A DNA stretch of 64,000 nt from Plantago major. Taxonomy: Eukaryota; Streptophyta; Magnoliopsida; Lamiales; Plantaginaceae. Shown one piece after another: positions 21,984 to 32,272 of the stretch (positions within the stretch are counted from its first letter, which is position 1; the number at the start of each line of letters is the position of its first letter). The stretch is from the NCBI GenBank assembly GCA_026545765.1, contig CM048840.1:10045265-10109264 (forward strand), written 5' to 3'. The notes beneath the pieces are model-generated. The model made no database searches. It worked only from the letters and a program-made list of their open reading frames with translations, and had not been told where the DNA came from. The position numbers were made by a program, and so were the translations under genes.

Positions 21984-21991
21984 TATAAATA
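21984..21991 (+). promoter_or_regulatory. TATA box of the S-B 5' LTR
   Basis: TATAAATA, about 750 bp into the LTR. Transcription would be expected to start roughly 30 bp downstream (about 22,015-22,025), making U3 about 0.8 kb and R-U5 about 0.9 kb. Confidence 0.78.
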
Positions 21992-22368
21992 TCAACACTT
22001 AGACTGCTTGAGAACACACACAATCTGAAGAACTTACACTGAACATATCTTACACTCTCAAGTAAACTACTTATCCTAAAGCTTACTGTTGCGACCTTAG
22101 CTTTTGATCATAAGTAGCACTGAAGTTCTAAGTGTCCTGATCCTAAACAAGCAAAGCTATCTGTGAAAGAGTTGAATCGAAAGATCAACTATCTGAGATT
22201 CATTCTCTTGAACAGTTATCATAAGACTTGGGTTAGTAAATAGGAACAAGATACCATACGCTGAAAAGTGTATTAAGTAACTTGATTCATAGAGCTATCT
22301 GATTAACTGAAAAGTTAGAAAGAAGCTCATCTGAAAAACTCAAACCAAAACCAACACCATCACTGGCG

Positions 22369-22580
22369 TGGAGTACAGGAAGTACTTAGTTTGGAAAATC
22401 AGGGAATAACTCCAAGGTTAACGGAGTATAGGAAGTACTTGATTTGGGAAACTAAGGAATAACTCCAAGGTTATTGAGTATAGGAAGTACTTAGCTTGGG
22501 AAGCTAGGGAATAACTCAAAAAGGTTTCTGAGTATAGGAAGTACTTGGCTGAGAAAGCCGGGGAACAACTCAGGGGGGAA
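22369..22580 (+). repeat. Leader repeats of about 57 bp, four units (S-B 5' LTR)
   Basis: Each unit contains GGAAGTACTT followed some 20 bp later by GGGAATAACTC or a variant. Units start near 22,369, 22,426, 22,478 and 22,531. The homologous array has two units in S-A's 3' LTR, three in its 5' LTR and three in S-D. It is downstream of the TATA box, so it is in the transcribed leader. Confidence 0.85.
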
Positions 22581-22942
22581 CATTTGGTTGGGAACCATTT
22601 GTTTAAAGGAATTTTAGAATAGGATTATTGTAAGGTGACCTCAATCATCTATTCTAGTGAATTCTAGGTCTTTGGAAGACCGAAGTGGATTAGTTGGAGG
22701 ATTACGCCACCTCCAGATACCACTATACTTGCTGTGTTATTTACTTTTTTGTACTTACATTTCAGCAACACACACACACTTTAACTGTTTCTGCACTTAT
22801 CTATCTTAAGTCTTCCGCGCTCTGAATCTAAGTATCAGATATCTTCACAGATATCTGAGAAATTGTGTTTATCGACAAAAGTTTTAAAAGACTATTCACC
22901 CCCCCTCTAGTCTTTTACTTTGCCGTTATCTGGACCAACAAG

Positions 22943-22954
22943 TGGTATCAGAGC
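22943..22954 (+). other. Primer binding site of S-B
   Basis: TGGTATCAGAGC, two bases after the LTR, identical to the site complementary to the 3' end of plant initiator methionine tRNA. Confidence 0.95.
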
Positions 22955-23055
22955 AGGAGGTTCACCAGCCTTCTGCACTGAACCTAGATCCCCAGATAGG
23001 TGAAGGAACTTTGTCCATTTTCGAGGATTATTTAATTTGTGTGTTAAGTGTGCAG

Positions 23056-24121
23056 GTGTGTCTCTGAGTGATGCACCCGTTCTCAAACCAGAGAACTACG
23101 AGAAATGGAAAAATAACATGATGCTCCACCTTGAAGCCATAAGTGACGAAATGATCGAAGTGATAAAGAATGGCCCAATAGTCATTCAACAACTTAAACA
23201 AGTCATGGAGGTTAAGGGTCTTCACAAACTGATGCGTCAACAAGTGGGAGATCTACAAGCCAAGTTATTTACGAACCAAAAACCAGAGAACTCCGGACAT
23301 CGGAAGATGCCAAGAGGAATCGTCTGGATGGTCAAGCTCGTAATATCATCATCAGATCGACACCTGAGCACATACAGTGAAAACTGTGGGGTGCTAAAAC
23401 GGCGAAAGTTGCCTGGCAACTGATTGAAGAAATCTATGCCGGAACTGAGAAAACCAAGGAAAACAAGTTCGAAGTTCTCAAGTTGAAATTTCAAAATTTC
23501 AAACAAGGACCCACTGAAACTTTGGAAGAACTTGATTTCAGATTTACCACTCTCATGAGTGATATGGCAGCACTTGGGGAAAGCAATAGATACTCCCAGT
23601 CAGAGAAGATTAAGACTATTGTCAGAAGTTTTAACCACAACTGGGAGCATACTAAATTCTTTTATTTCAACCAAGGAATGCCAAACATCACTCCAGTGGA
23701 ATTTTTCTCTCACCTTTCTACGGTTGATTATGAGACAACTCAGAGAGAACAAACAACTAAAAAGTTGCAGAATGTCGCTCTAGTTACTCAAGGAACTTCT
23801 GAAAAGAAGAAAATCAAGGAAGAGACTGAGGATGCTCTTGCTTCAAAGCAAATGAGCAAATATGTCAGTCGAGAAATTGAGAGAAGAAAAGCCAAAGAGA
23901 TGCTGAAAAAGCATCTAGGCCCAAACTATCACCAATACAAAAGTATGCAAAGCTCGCTGAACAAGCCAGCCCAGAAAGCATCATGTACTGAGGAAGCAAA
24001 AATTGGAAACGATATCTGTTTCTATTGTCAAAAACCTGGTCACTTCAAGAAGGATTGTCCTGCATTCAACAAACTAAAAACAGGTGATAGGAAAGATAGA
24101 AGAATCTTCAGAAGAAGCTAG
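23056..24121 (+). pseudogene. Gag N-terminal part of S-B
   Basis: Copia gag capsid and nucleocapsid. The reading starts SLSDAPVLKPENYEKWKNNMML, but the start codon found in S-A (ATG at 40,430-40,432) is GTG here. A short deletion near 23,218 shifts the frame; the capsid core resumes in another frame from about 23,483 (QGPTETLEELDFRFTTLMSD). A CCHC knuckle CFYCQKPGHFKKDC lies at about 24,016-24,057. The frame ends at TAG 24,119-24,121, where S-A has a glutamine codon. The role would be RNA packaging in virus-like particles. The gene is non-functional. Confidence 0.92.
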
Positions 24122-25378
24122 AAAGCTTTACTAACTGAAGAGAGAAAGAAAATCCAAACTCAACTGGATGCTCTGGGTGATGAGACAGATTCTGAAGATG
24201 ATTCAGATGACTCAACTTTACCATCACCAGAATTATGTGGAGTTACTCACGATGTAATCGACTTGGGCCTCAAGAAGAATGAAATGTGCGGAGTTGCTGA
24301 GATTGACGGTCCAGACATCTCTAACATTGAAAACTGTCTTATGGCTGATGAGGTAACACATACTTCTTGCTATACTTATGAAAGTGATGAAGAAGAAATT
24401 AAAGATCTAGAAAATCTCAGAAAGGAACTTGATATCTATGAAAGAGAATTTCTAATGATCCGAGCTAGAGCCGAAAATCTCGAAGAAGAAAAGAATTTTC
24501 TTGCAAAGGAAAATTCTCAATTGGTTAAGATATCTGAGAAAAAGGATGCTGAAAATGCATTTCTCAAAGCTCAGATATCTGAGACTGAAAAGTCACACAA
24601 AGAAGCAATGGCTGAACTGCTAAAGAAATATGAAGATCTTCTTTCTGAGAACAAGGAACTCAAAAAGAAAGAATTATCTTTTCAATCTTATACCAAAGCT
24701 AGTGACACTCTCACTGAAGTACAATCTTACTTAAGAGATCCTTCAGAAAAGAAAGGACTTGGGCTGAATACACAGACAGATTGTTCTACTACTCTGAATA
24801 AGAGTGAGGAAAGAAGAACATTTGTAAGTACTCAACAAGATGGTTCCCATGCAATCTATAGTATCGGTCAGAAGACGAAGATTGTAGACAAAGGAAAGGC
24901 AGTTGCGACTAATCCTTTGTGGGAAAAACAAGTCAAACAGAAAACTGCTGGGCATGTTTCTGAAAAGAAACATAACACTGAAAAGTGTAAACACCCACAG
25001 TGCTATGTCTCTCAAAAGGGTAGAATTGCAGGAGCTGGCAAATTCTCCCATGTCACTTTTTCTGGAAAGAAATTGGACCAACCAAAGACTAGCAAAGCTG
25101 CTGAGAAAAGGTCTCAGATAGCTTCAAGTGCTCGAAATGGTATTGGCTATAAAGGCATCGGAAAACAACTTGCTCATGAGTACAAGCAGGAGCAAGAACG
25201 ATGGTTGAAAGCTAGAATTGCTCAAAGCAATTATCAGAAGTGGAAGTTGAATCAAGCGACTGAAAATCTGAATGCCAGGGCTAGAAGAAATCTGGCTAGG
25301 AAAGAGAAGTTTGCTGAAAAGCAAACTCAGAAACCTGACAGAATGCTTCTTGCACTAAAGCACAATGGTTATTTGATA
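24122..25378 (+). pseudogene. Gag C-terminal extension of S-B (coiled coil)
   Basis: The region between zinc knuckle and protease. An acidic segment (ESDEEEIKDLENL) leads into about 150 residues of heptad-like coiled coil from about 24,400 to 24,700, rich in Glu and Lys. A basic segment (LNARARRNLARKEKFAEKQTQKPDR) follows. After KPDR this copy lacks about 200 bp that S-A retains (about 37,870-38,110), and the frame shifts before the protease. The long gag coiled coil with a basic tail is shared with S-A. The function is likely particle assembly, by inference. Confidence 0.8.
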
Positions 25379-25656
25379 GTGGATGCGGAAAGCACATGAT
25401 AGGAGACAAAGCAAATCTGGTCGACTACAAAGCTTGCAACACAGGACCAGATATCAGATTTGCTGGAGGAGAATTAAATCCCTCTCTGGGATTTGGCAAC
25501 GTCAAATTGGGTTCATTAACAATCACTGATGTATTACATGTTAAGGATTTGAAATATAATCTATTCAGCATGACCCAGTTTGCAGACAAAGGCTTTACTG
25601 TAAAATTCAAAGCAAAATACTGCAAACTTATTGACAATGAATCAAAGTAGACAGTC
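25379..25656 (+). pseudogene. Aspartic protease of S-B
   Basis: It starts at the protease motif FDSGCGKHMIGDKANL (the shifted frame at about 25,372) and continues through ITDVLHVKDLKYNLFSMTQF to NESK, then TAG at 25,648-25,650. In copia elements this protease processes the gag-pol polyprotein. The active-site D-S-G is intact, but frames are broken on both sides. Confidence 0.85.
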
Positions 25657-26540
25657 TTGGTTGCTCGGCGGAAAGGTAGTCTTTATGTTGCCGATTGGGC
25701 TTCTGCCACAACTGAAGAATGTCTCATGGTGAGTCAATCAGGTCACACAGAAGAGCATTGGTTAAGGCACAAGAGAATGAGTCACTTGAATTTCAAAACT
25801 CTGAACAAACTTGCCAAGAAAGAGTTAGTGGTTGGCCTTCCCAAAACATCTTTCAGAAAGGATGGTATTTGTTCTGCCTGTCAGATGGGGAAACAATCCA
25901 AGATCTCTTTCAAGTCCAAAACCAGACACTCTAGTGTTAGACCACTGCAACTTTTACACATGGATCTATTTGAATCATCTGTAACTAGTTATGCAGGAAA
26001 GAAGTATGGTCTGGTTGTTGTAGATGATTTTTCAAGATTCACTTGGGTTGTCTTTCTGAAACACAAATCTGATGCCAGGGTGGAGATACCAAACTTGCTG
26101 AAAAAGCTTGAAGTCATGAAAAATGACAAGGTATCTGCAATCAGAACAAACCATGGTACTGAGTTTATCAACCAGTACATAATGGAGTTTTGTACCTGCA
26201 AAGGTATACAACACCATCTTTCCTCTGTAAGAACACCTCAACAAAATGGTGTTGCAGAAAGGAAAAACAGAACCCTTAAAGAAGCTGCAAGAACAATGCT
26301 CGCTGACACTGAAATAAGTGAAGTTTATTGGGTTGAAGTCAGAATACACTGCTACACTCGTAATGTATGTTTGATAAACAAACACCATGACAAGACCCCC
26401 TATGAAATTCTGGTTGGTAGACCCCCAATATCAAACATCTGAGAGTATTTGGTTGTAGATGTTTTGTTCTTAACAATGGAAAAGAGTATCTGAGAACATT
26501 TCAACCAAAGGCAGATGAAGGTGTACTTCTTGGTTATTCT
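25657..26540 (+). pseudogene. Integrase of S-B, second catalytic Asp changed
   Basis: The zinc-binding H-H-C-C is present (HWLRHKRMSHLN, then CSACQMGK). The core shows the first Asp (LLHMDLFE) and the Glu (QQNGVAERKNRT). The second Asp position reads RTNHGTEF where the family norm is R-S-D-H-G, so the catalytic aspartate is asparagine. The frame ends at 26,440-26,442, and the post-integrase segment ([14 protein letters not shown]) continues in another frame. This enzyme would join cDNA to host DNA; here it should be inactive. The change of a catalytic residue is seen directly. Confidence 0.9.
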
Positions 26541-27599
26541 TTGAATAGCAAAGCTTACATAATTTACAACAAAAGAACCAAGAAGATTGAAGAATCAGTT
26601 CATGTTGTATTCTATGAAGGAAGTAAGAAAACACCCCTTACTGATGAACTCTCAGAAAGGTTCACAGAACTAATGATAAAGGATTCTGAAGAAGAATCCT
26701 CAGAACGGAAAAACATCATTGTGGAAAATGAGGATGACTCTGACGAAGAAAAGCATAAAATGCCTTGTAACAACCAGATGACTCACAAACATGATGAAGA
26801 ATTTCCTAAGAAACTTCCAGAAATGGAACAGGTTACTGAGAACCTTCATCATGAAGAGGTATCTGAAAATGAGACTGCTGAAATGCAAGTTCCAGATATC
26901 TCTAACACTAAAAAAGTGTCAGATATCCATGGTATTTCTCATGTGTCAGATATCTCAGATACTGAAAAAGTATCTAATCAAAATCTTAGTGTTTCACATT
27001 CAGATCACTTGGATATTGATCCTACTAGCACTAAACCAATGATGAAATGGATCAAGGATCATCCTGCAAAGGATATAATTGGACCAATTAATCAGGGTGT
27101 TAGGACTAGGAGAGCAATAGCTGAAAATGCTAATTCTCTCTTTGGATGTTTCATCTCAAATATTGAACCTAAAACTATAGAAGAAGCATTAGGAGACCAA
27201 GACTGGATCTCAGCAATGCAAGAAGAGCTGGATCAATTTAAGAGAAACAAAGTCTGGAAACTAGTTCCATTTGTAGAAGGAATATCTGTGATTGGAACTA
27301 AGTGGGTTTTCAGAAACAAAATGAATGAGACTGGTGAAATAACCAGAAACAAAGCAAGATTGGTTGCCAAGGGATTTACCCAGACTGAAGGTCTAGATTT
27401 TGATGAGTCATATGCACCAGTTGACAGATTGGTTGCAATAAGACTCTTTCTGGCCTTTGCAGCTCATAAAGATTTTAAAGTTTATCAGATGGATGTAAAG
27501 AGTGCATTCTTAAATGGTGAACTTGCTGAGGTAGTTTATGTTGGGCAACCACCTGGCTTTGAAGTTTCATCAGAAAGTAGAATGGTCTATAAGCTATAG
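26541..27599 (+). pseudogene. Linker and RT N-terminal half of S-B
   Basis: Starts after the integrase ([20 protein letters not shown]), runs through an acidic linker with repeated V/I-S-D-I motifs, each encoded by GATATCT-containing codons, and enters RT at [21 protein letters not shown], then [13 protein letters not shown]. It ends at TAG (27,597-27,599) in the middle of the conserved [10 protein letters not shown] motif, where S-D has a sense codon. The break is one point mutation; the reading frame is otherwise the same as in S-D. Confidence 0.93.
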
Positions 27600-28697
27600 A
27601 AAGCTCTATATGGACTGAAACAGGCTCCAAGAGCGTGGTATGACACTTTGGCCAAATACCTTCTGGAAAGTGGTTTCAAGAAAGGTGAAGTTGATAAAAC
27701 TTTATTTACCTTGAATCATGATGGGAAACTACTCTTAGTTCAACTATATGTTGCTGACATCATATTTGGATCTAAGGACAAGCAACTTTGTGAAGACTTT
27801 GCAAATCTCATGAAAAAAAAGTTTGAGATGAGCATGATGGGAGGATTGAACTATTTCCTAGGATTGCAAGTCAAGCAACTCAATGATGGAATATTCATTA
27901 GTCAAACGAAGTATGCAAAAGATATGCTCACAAAGTTCAATCTTAAGCCTTCTGAAAAGAATGCTAAGATACCTATGAGCATAGGAACCAAAATGACCTA
28001 TACTGAATCAGACAAGAGTGTTGAAGAACATAAGTATAGGAAATTGATAGGTTCACTGCTTTACCTTACTGCAAGTAGACCTGATATTCAATATGCGGTT
28101 GGAGTGTGTGCTAGATTTCAGACAAATCCAATGCAATCACACTACATCATTGCTATGAAAATATTAAGGTATGTAAAAGGTACAGTAGATGTAGGACTGT
28201 GGTATCCTAAAGAAAGTGGATTAAGTTTAGCTGGTTACTCAGATGCTGATTATGCTGGATCACTACTTGATAGGAAAAGCACCTCAGGAACTTGTCAGTT
28301 TTTGGGTACTAGACTTATCTCATGTTTTAGCAAGAAGCAAAACTCAATTGCAACTTCTACCACAGAGGCTGAATATATTGCTGCTGGTTGTTGTGCAACA
28401 CAATTTCTGTGGATTCAACAACAACTTAAAGACTATGGACTCAATGAAGAGAAAACTCCAATTTTCTGTGACAACACAAGTGCTATTGCAATTACGCAGA
28501 ATCCTAAGTTTCATGCCAGAACTAAGCACATTGATGTTAGACACCATTTCATTAGAGATCATGTAGAAAAAGGCAATATAGAGATACTCAAGATTGGCAC
28601 TGAAGACCAACTTGCAGATATCTTCACTAAGCCACTACAAGAAAGTAGATTCTTAGCCTTAAGACACGCCTTGACCATCGAACTACCTTCGAACTGA
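27600..28697 (+). pseudogene. RT C-terminal half and RNase H of S-B, YVAD active site
   Basis: Continues in frame from the internal [15 protein letters not shown] precedes the catalytic box, which reads YVAD, the third position Asp replaced by Ala (about 27,749-27,760). The end of RT (MSMMGGLNYFLGLQ) and a complete copia RNase H follow (SDADYAGSLL, STTEAEYIAA, FCDNTSAIAI, HIDVRHHFIRDH, DIFTKPLQESRF), ending at the natural stop 28,695-28,697. The altered active site differs from the change in S-A (YVDG), so the two copies lost RT activity independently. Confidence 0.93.
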
Positions 28698-29488
28698 AAA
28701 AGTTCTTATCTCGAACGGGATTCGTAAAGAGATAAGAGAAAGAAAAACGGGTCCAGAAAAAGGTATCTGGAGCATCCGAAAGAGATAAGAGAAATCGAAA
28801 GGTATCGAAGTAAAAAGAGTAAAGAGCAAAAAGATAGCTTAAGATCTCTATTCTCTAAGAAACAGGGAACACAAAAGGAGAATAGTACAACTATCTGCAG
28901 TCAACTACTCTCTTGAAATTTGCATTATTTCTATCTTTGTGAAAAACTTGGAAAAATCCTAAGTATGAGATAGAGTTAGATGCAAATAATGTTCTTGGTC
29001 ATACAGAAATGTGACTCAGATAGCTAATAGCCAAAATTCATTAAATGGGCACAATTACATTTGTTGATTGTGATCATTGCTGGAGAAGCAATGGTGACCC
29101 TTGATGAATTTGAGCGTTTGATCTATACGGCAGAGATTAATTCTCAGAAAATAGTGGACTGTTGAAATTCCGACAAGGCCCACTTTGCATTTAATGCCGA
29201 ACTAGCTTTTGCTCACGCCTGCTTGCAAATCAAAGATACGTACACACAAAATTAATTTGTATGTATATGTCTGTTGAGATTCTATTGCTATATATATATG
29301 ATTTTGGCAAAGGAAATCACTTTTGCCTAATCCGAAAATTCATCTTGCACAAAAATAGCAAATCCTTCTCTTGATTCTCTGCAAACCCTCTACAATCTCT
29401 GCAAATCAAGATTAAGTTTTTCTGAAAAGAATCACTGAATCAAATCTCTTTCAAACACCAATTTAAAATCACTATACTATATAAAGAG
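28698..29488 (+). other. Spacer between pol and third gene in S-B, with TATA-like box
   Basis: Nearly 800 bp without a gene, homologous to the S-A and S-D spacers. It contains a worn copy of the 28-bp repeat and a TATA-like run at 29,289-29,299 about 190 bp before the start codon of the third gene. Confidence 0.8.
29289..29299 (+). promoter_or_regulatory. Possible internal TATA box of S-B third gene
   Basis: A run CTATATATATAT starting at 29,288-29,289, conserved in position and context in all three S copies. It may drive the third gene separately from the LTR. Confidence 0.55.
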
Positions 29489-31384
29489 ATGGCCCCCAAG
29501 AACTCTTCTACTCAGAAATCCCAATCCTCTACTGGTACTGCTGAAAAGCAAGCACCAGAGTTGGTTATTGTGAACAAACGACTGATAGATGATTTTAATC
29601 CTGACCATTGGACTTCAAATCCCATAATGATTTGGGGTGGTGCCATAGTTGAGGAATACCTCACGGCTGCAATAGAAAACCAAGCTGACAGAAAGCTAAT
29701 TCTTGACATGCTTGAAAAGGCACAAATCAAGGGTTTTCTATCTGCTCGCCCAAGAGGAATTTCATCACTCGATGTGTTGGAATTCTACAAAACTCCAGGA
29801 TTATTTCCTGTGTTTCTGAAGACACTGAAATAGTGTCTGTAAAAACCTCAGTCCAAGGAAAGGAAATCAACCTGGACTTAACAACTTTCTGTAAGTTGTT
29901 TGAGGTTCAAAATCTTGGAAAGGATTTTGAAATTAACACCAAGGATGATGATCTCCTTGAAGGTGTTAAGCAGTCAGATGGACGTGTGATCTTGAAAAAT
30001 CAGATACACCCACTGAGTTCAAGCTTGCTGACATCCGAACCAGACATCTAATGGTTCATTGGGATGTATTGGCCTGCTTTCTTCACAGATGCTTTGATGG
30101 TCTACAAGGAGGTGCTGACCAGATAAGCCAAGAACGATGGATCATGATGTTCTTGTTGAATCAACAAGACAAAAGGCTTCGAGCTGGGGAAAGTACGCCT
30201 TCATGAAATTTGTGAAGAAGATTCAAGGCTTCGAGCCTAAAATCGCCAAAGGACTAGCTGAGCCAAAGGCCACAGTAAACTACGGTCTGAAAATATGCTA
30301 CTTGCTGGAGAAGCTTGGCATTAAGCTCAGAGAGACGGCTGAAATAGCCAACAGTAACCTACTCTACAAATATGAGTATACGAACATGATGAAAAAGGTT
30401 GCTGGGTCTCAGAAAGGTTCTAAGAAGCGAAAGTCTGAAAAGATATCTGAAGAAAAGGTTATACTAAGCCCAGAACTTCAAGAAAGAAGTCTGCTGGCAA
30501 AATAGAAGACACACCCATTAAGGTTGTCGATTCCCAGATATCTGCAGCAATGGCCGATGAACCCATAAATGCAGATGAACTCATCAATGCTGTAAAAGAG
30601 TTCACAGCTACTGAACAAGTAGACTCAGCAAGAGAAAGTGCGTTTAGAAATGTTAAGACGATTACAGAATCCCTTGCTGATGAGCTTATTAATGCTGCCA
30701 AAATAGGTGAAAAGCACCAAGCCCCATCTACAGAAATCGCATGAGTAATGGACCAATCAGTTTCCAATGCTGATGAGAGCTCTGACGATGAAGATGATCA
30801 ACTAGTCATCTCTCAAGTCCTACAAAGAACAAAGAGAGCTAAGGTTACTGTACAAGTAACTGGTGATAAGGTATCTGAAGAAGAACCTACACCATAGGTT
30901 GCTGAACCTATAGCAAAGGTTGTTGGTGCAAACACTTCATCAGGGAATGTTTCCTATGCACAACTTCAAGAAGCCCTGATGAGTGGTAATTTAGTACTGG
31001 CTGATGATGATGAGAATGCCAAGTCTAAAAGTCTGGAAGAACGTTTAACTAATCAATCTTCAGCTTCCAGACAACCACAACAACCACAAACACAACAACC
31101 ACAACAGCCACAAGTGGTTGATGAAATGGTAAATGAACTCCATTTCGAATTACCAGCAATGCAGTATGCTGAAGAAAATCCTGCAAAAGAGCAGGTTCCC
31201 CAACTCAATGAGGGGGATCAAACTGAGACATCTACTCAGAATGATCAACCAGGGGAGGCAACTGAGTTGCATACTCAGGAAAGGTGTGAAGTACCAGAAA
31301 CTTCAAGCAAAGAAACTGCACTGGGACAAGACGACCAATGTATAGAAAGGTCACAAGTTCCAGAGACCAAACTGAAACCGCTTC
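29489..31384 (+). pseudogene. Third gene of S-B, exon 1
   Basis: Start codon retained at 29,489. The N-terminus is Ser/Thr-rich and is followed by a globular domain (FNPDHWTSNPIMIWGG, then FLSARPRGISSLDVLEFY, LDLTTFCKLFEVQNLGKDFE) which I relate to the 'putative plant transposon protein' family by memory of its layout. Frame breaks occur near 29,830, 29,980, 30,490, 30,742 and 30,895. The second half is acidic and Gln-rich (a QQPQ/PQT run at 31,070-31,110), with a basic KKRK motif near 30,425. It ends at the donor GT at 31,385. The homologous S-D exon is open throughout, so the breaks are later damage. Confidence 0.82.
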
Positions 31385-32272
31385 GTAGTCAATCGGTTTA
31401 ACTTTTACCTTGTGAAAATTTTTATACTTATAAATCTTGTTACTCATAGAATTTCTTTGTTACAGGCTGAGTTAGAAACACAAAAACAAGAGGAAGCTGA
31501 AAAGATTACCTCAGAAACTGAGAAGGAGGTTCCCTCAACCTCGCCTCTTAAGATATTTGAGCCTGTGTCACAGGTGATAATTCATTCTTAAGATAACACT
31601 TCTTTGGTTATATGTTTATGTGCTTATTCATTCTAAAATGTTTCTAACATGCTCCAACTGAGAGAGAGGAATATAAGGCAGAAATGCCAGAGACAAACCC
31701 AGAGACCAATAAGGTTTCTGAGGAACACATCACTAAGCTTTCTAACGTGAAGGTATATGAAAAATCAAGTGATAAGTATTCTTAATCTTGGGTTATCTTA
31801 TATCTCCTCTAAAAATATTCAATACTTTCTACTTACAGGCTCAATCAGAAGTAGAAATGCACGGGGACAAAGTTGCGACACCCCCTGCATCAATGGAAAT
31901 TGATGAAGCCCCCAAGGCAACATCACCTGAAAGAACACCAGAGACTGCGAAAGTTTCTAAGAAAAATGACTCTGAGCTTCCCATTGAGGAAGTAAGTAAC
32001 TCAGAACTCATTAAAGCATATATTTGCACAGTTTCCTTCAAACAATTTCCTAAGTATTGGATCATTTTATTTCTCAGGTTCAAGAAAGAAATGTTGATGA
32101 GGACCAGACTTCAAAGTCTCCACCTCACAACAAGATATCTGAGACACCCATTGTCTCAGTGGTTCAAGTATCTGAGCCTGATGTTCATCCTCAGGTAACT
32201 CAGAAACTAAACTACACCTCTACTCAGATATCTACAAAAGTTTTGAAGCTTACTCAAAACTCTTTCTTTCAG
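31385..32272 (+). pseudogene. Third gene of S-B, introns 1-5 and exons 2-5
   Basis: Introns: 31,385-31,465, 31,574-31,650 (acceptor now AT, mutated), 31,753-31,838, 31,992-32,077 and 32,195-32,272. Exons: 31,466-31,573 (108 bp), 31,651-31,752 (102 bp), 31,839-31,991 (153 bp) and 32,078-32,194 (117 bp). All are multiples of three, with introns in phase 0, and most begin GCT. Introns are T-rich with polypyrimidine ends (TTTCTTTCAG, CTACTTACAG). Peptides are acidic and Ser/Pro-rich. Boundaries are supported by two homologous copies. Confidence 0.85.

Larger units (their letters stand above)
21212..22940 (+). repeat. 5' LTR of S-B
   Basis: It ends GGACCAACA at 22,940, right before the primer site. 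Its start is ambiguous: the 3' LTR starts TGTTAGGAATTCC, which aligns to 21,236, but two extra 12-bp copies (TGTTAGGAAATT) precede it from 21,212. The LTR contains a TATA box (21,984) and four leader repeats of about 57 bp (22,369-22,580). Confidence 0.93.

Noticed and set aside
22955..23055. Possible intron in the leader before gag (GTGTGCAG just before the start)
   Set aside because: The acceptor-like end is there in S-A and S-B, but I could not find a convincing shared donor between the primer site and this point.
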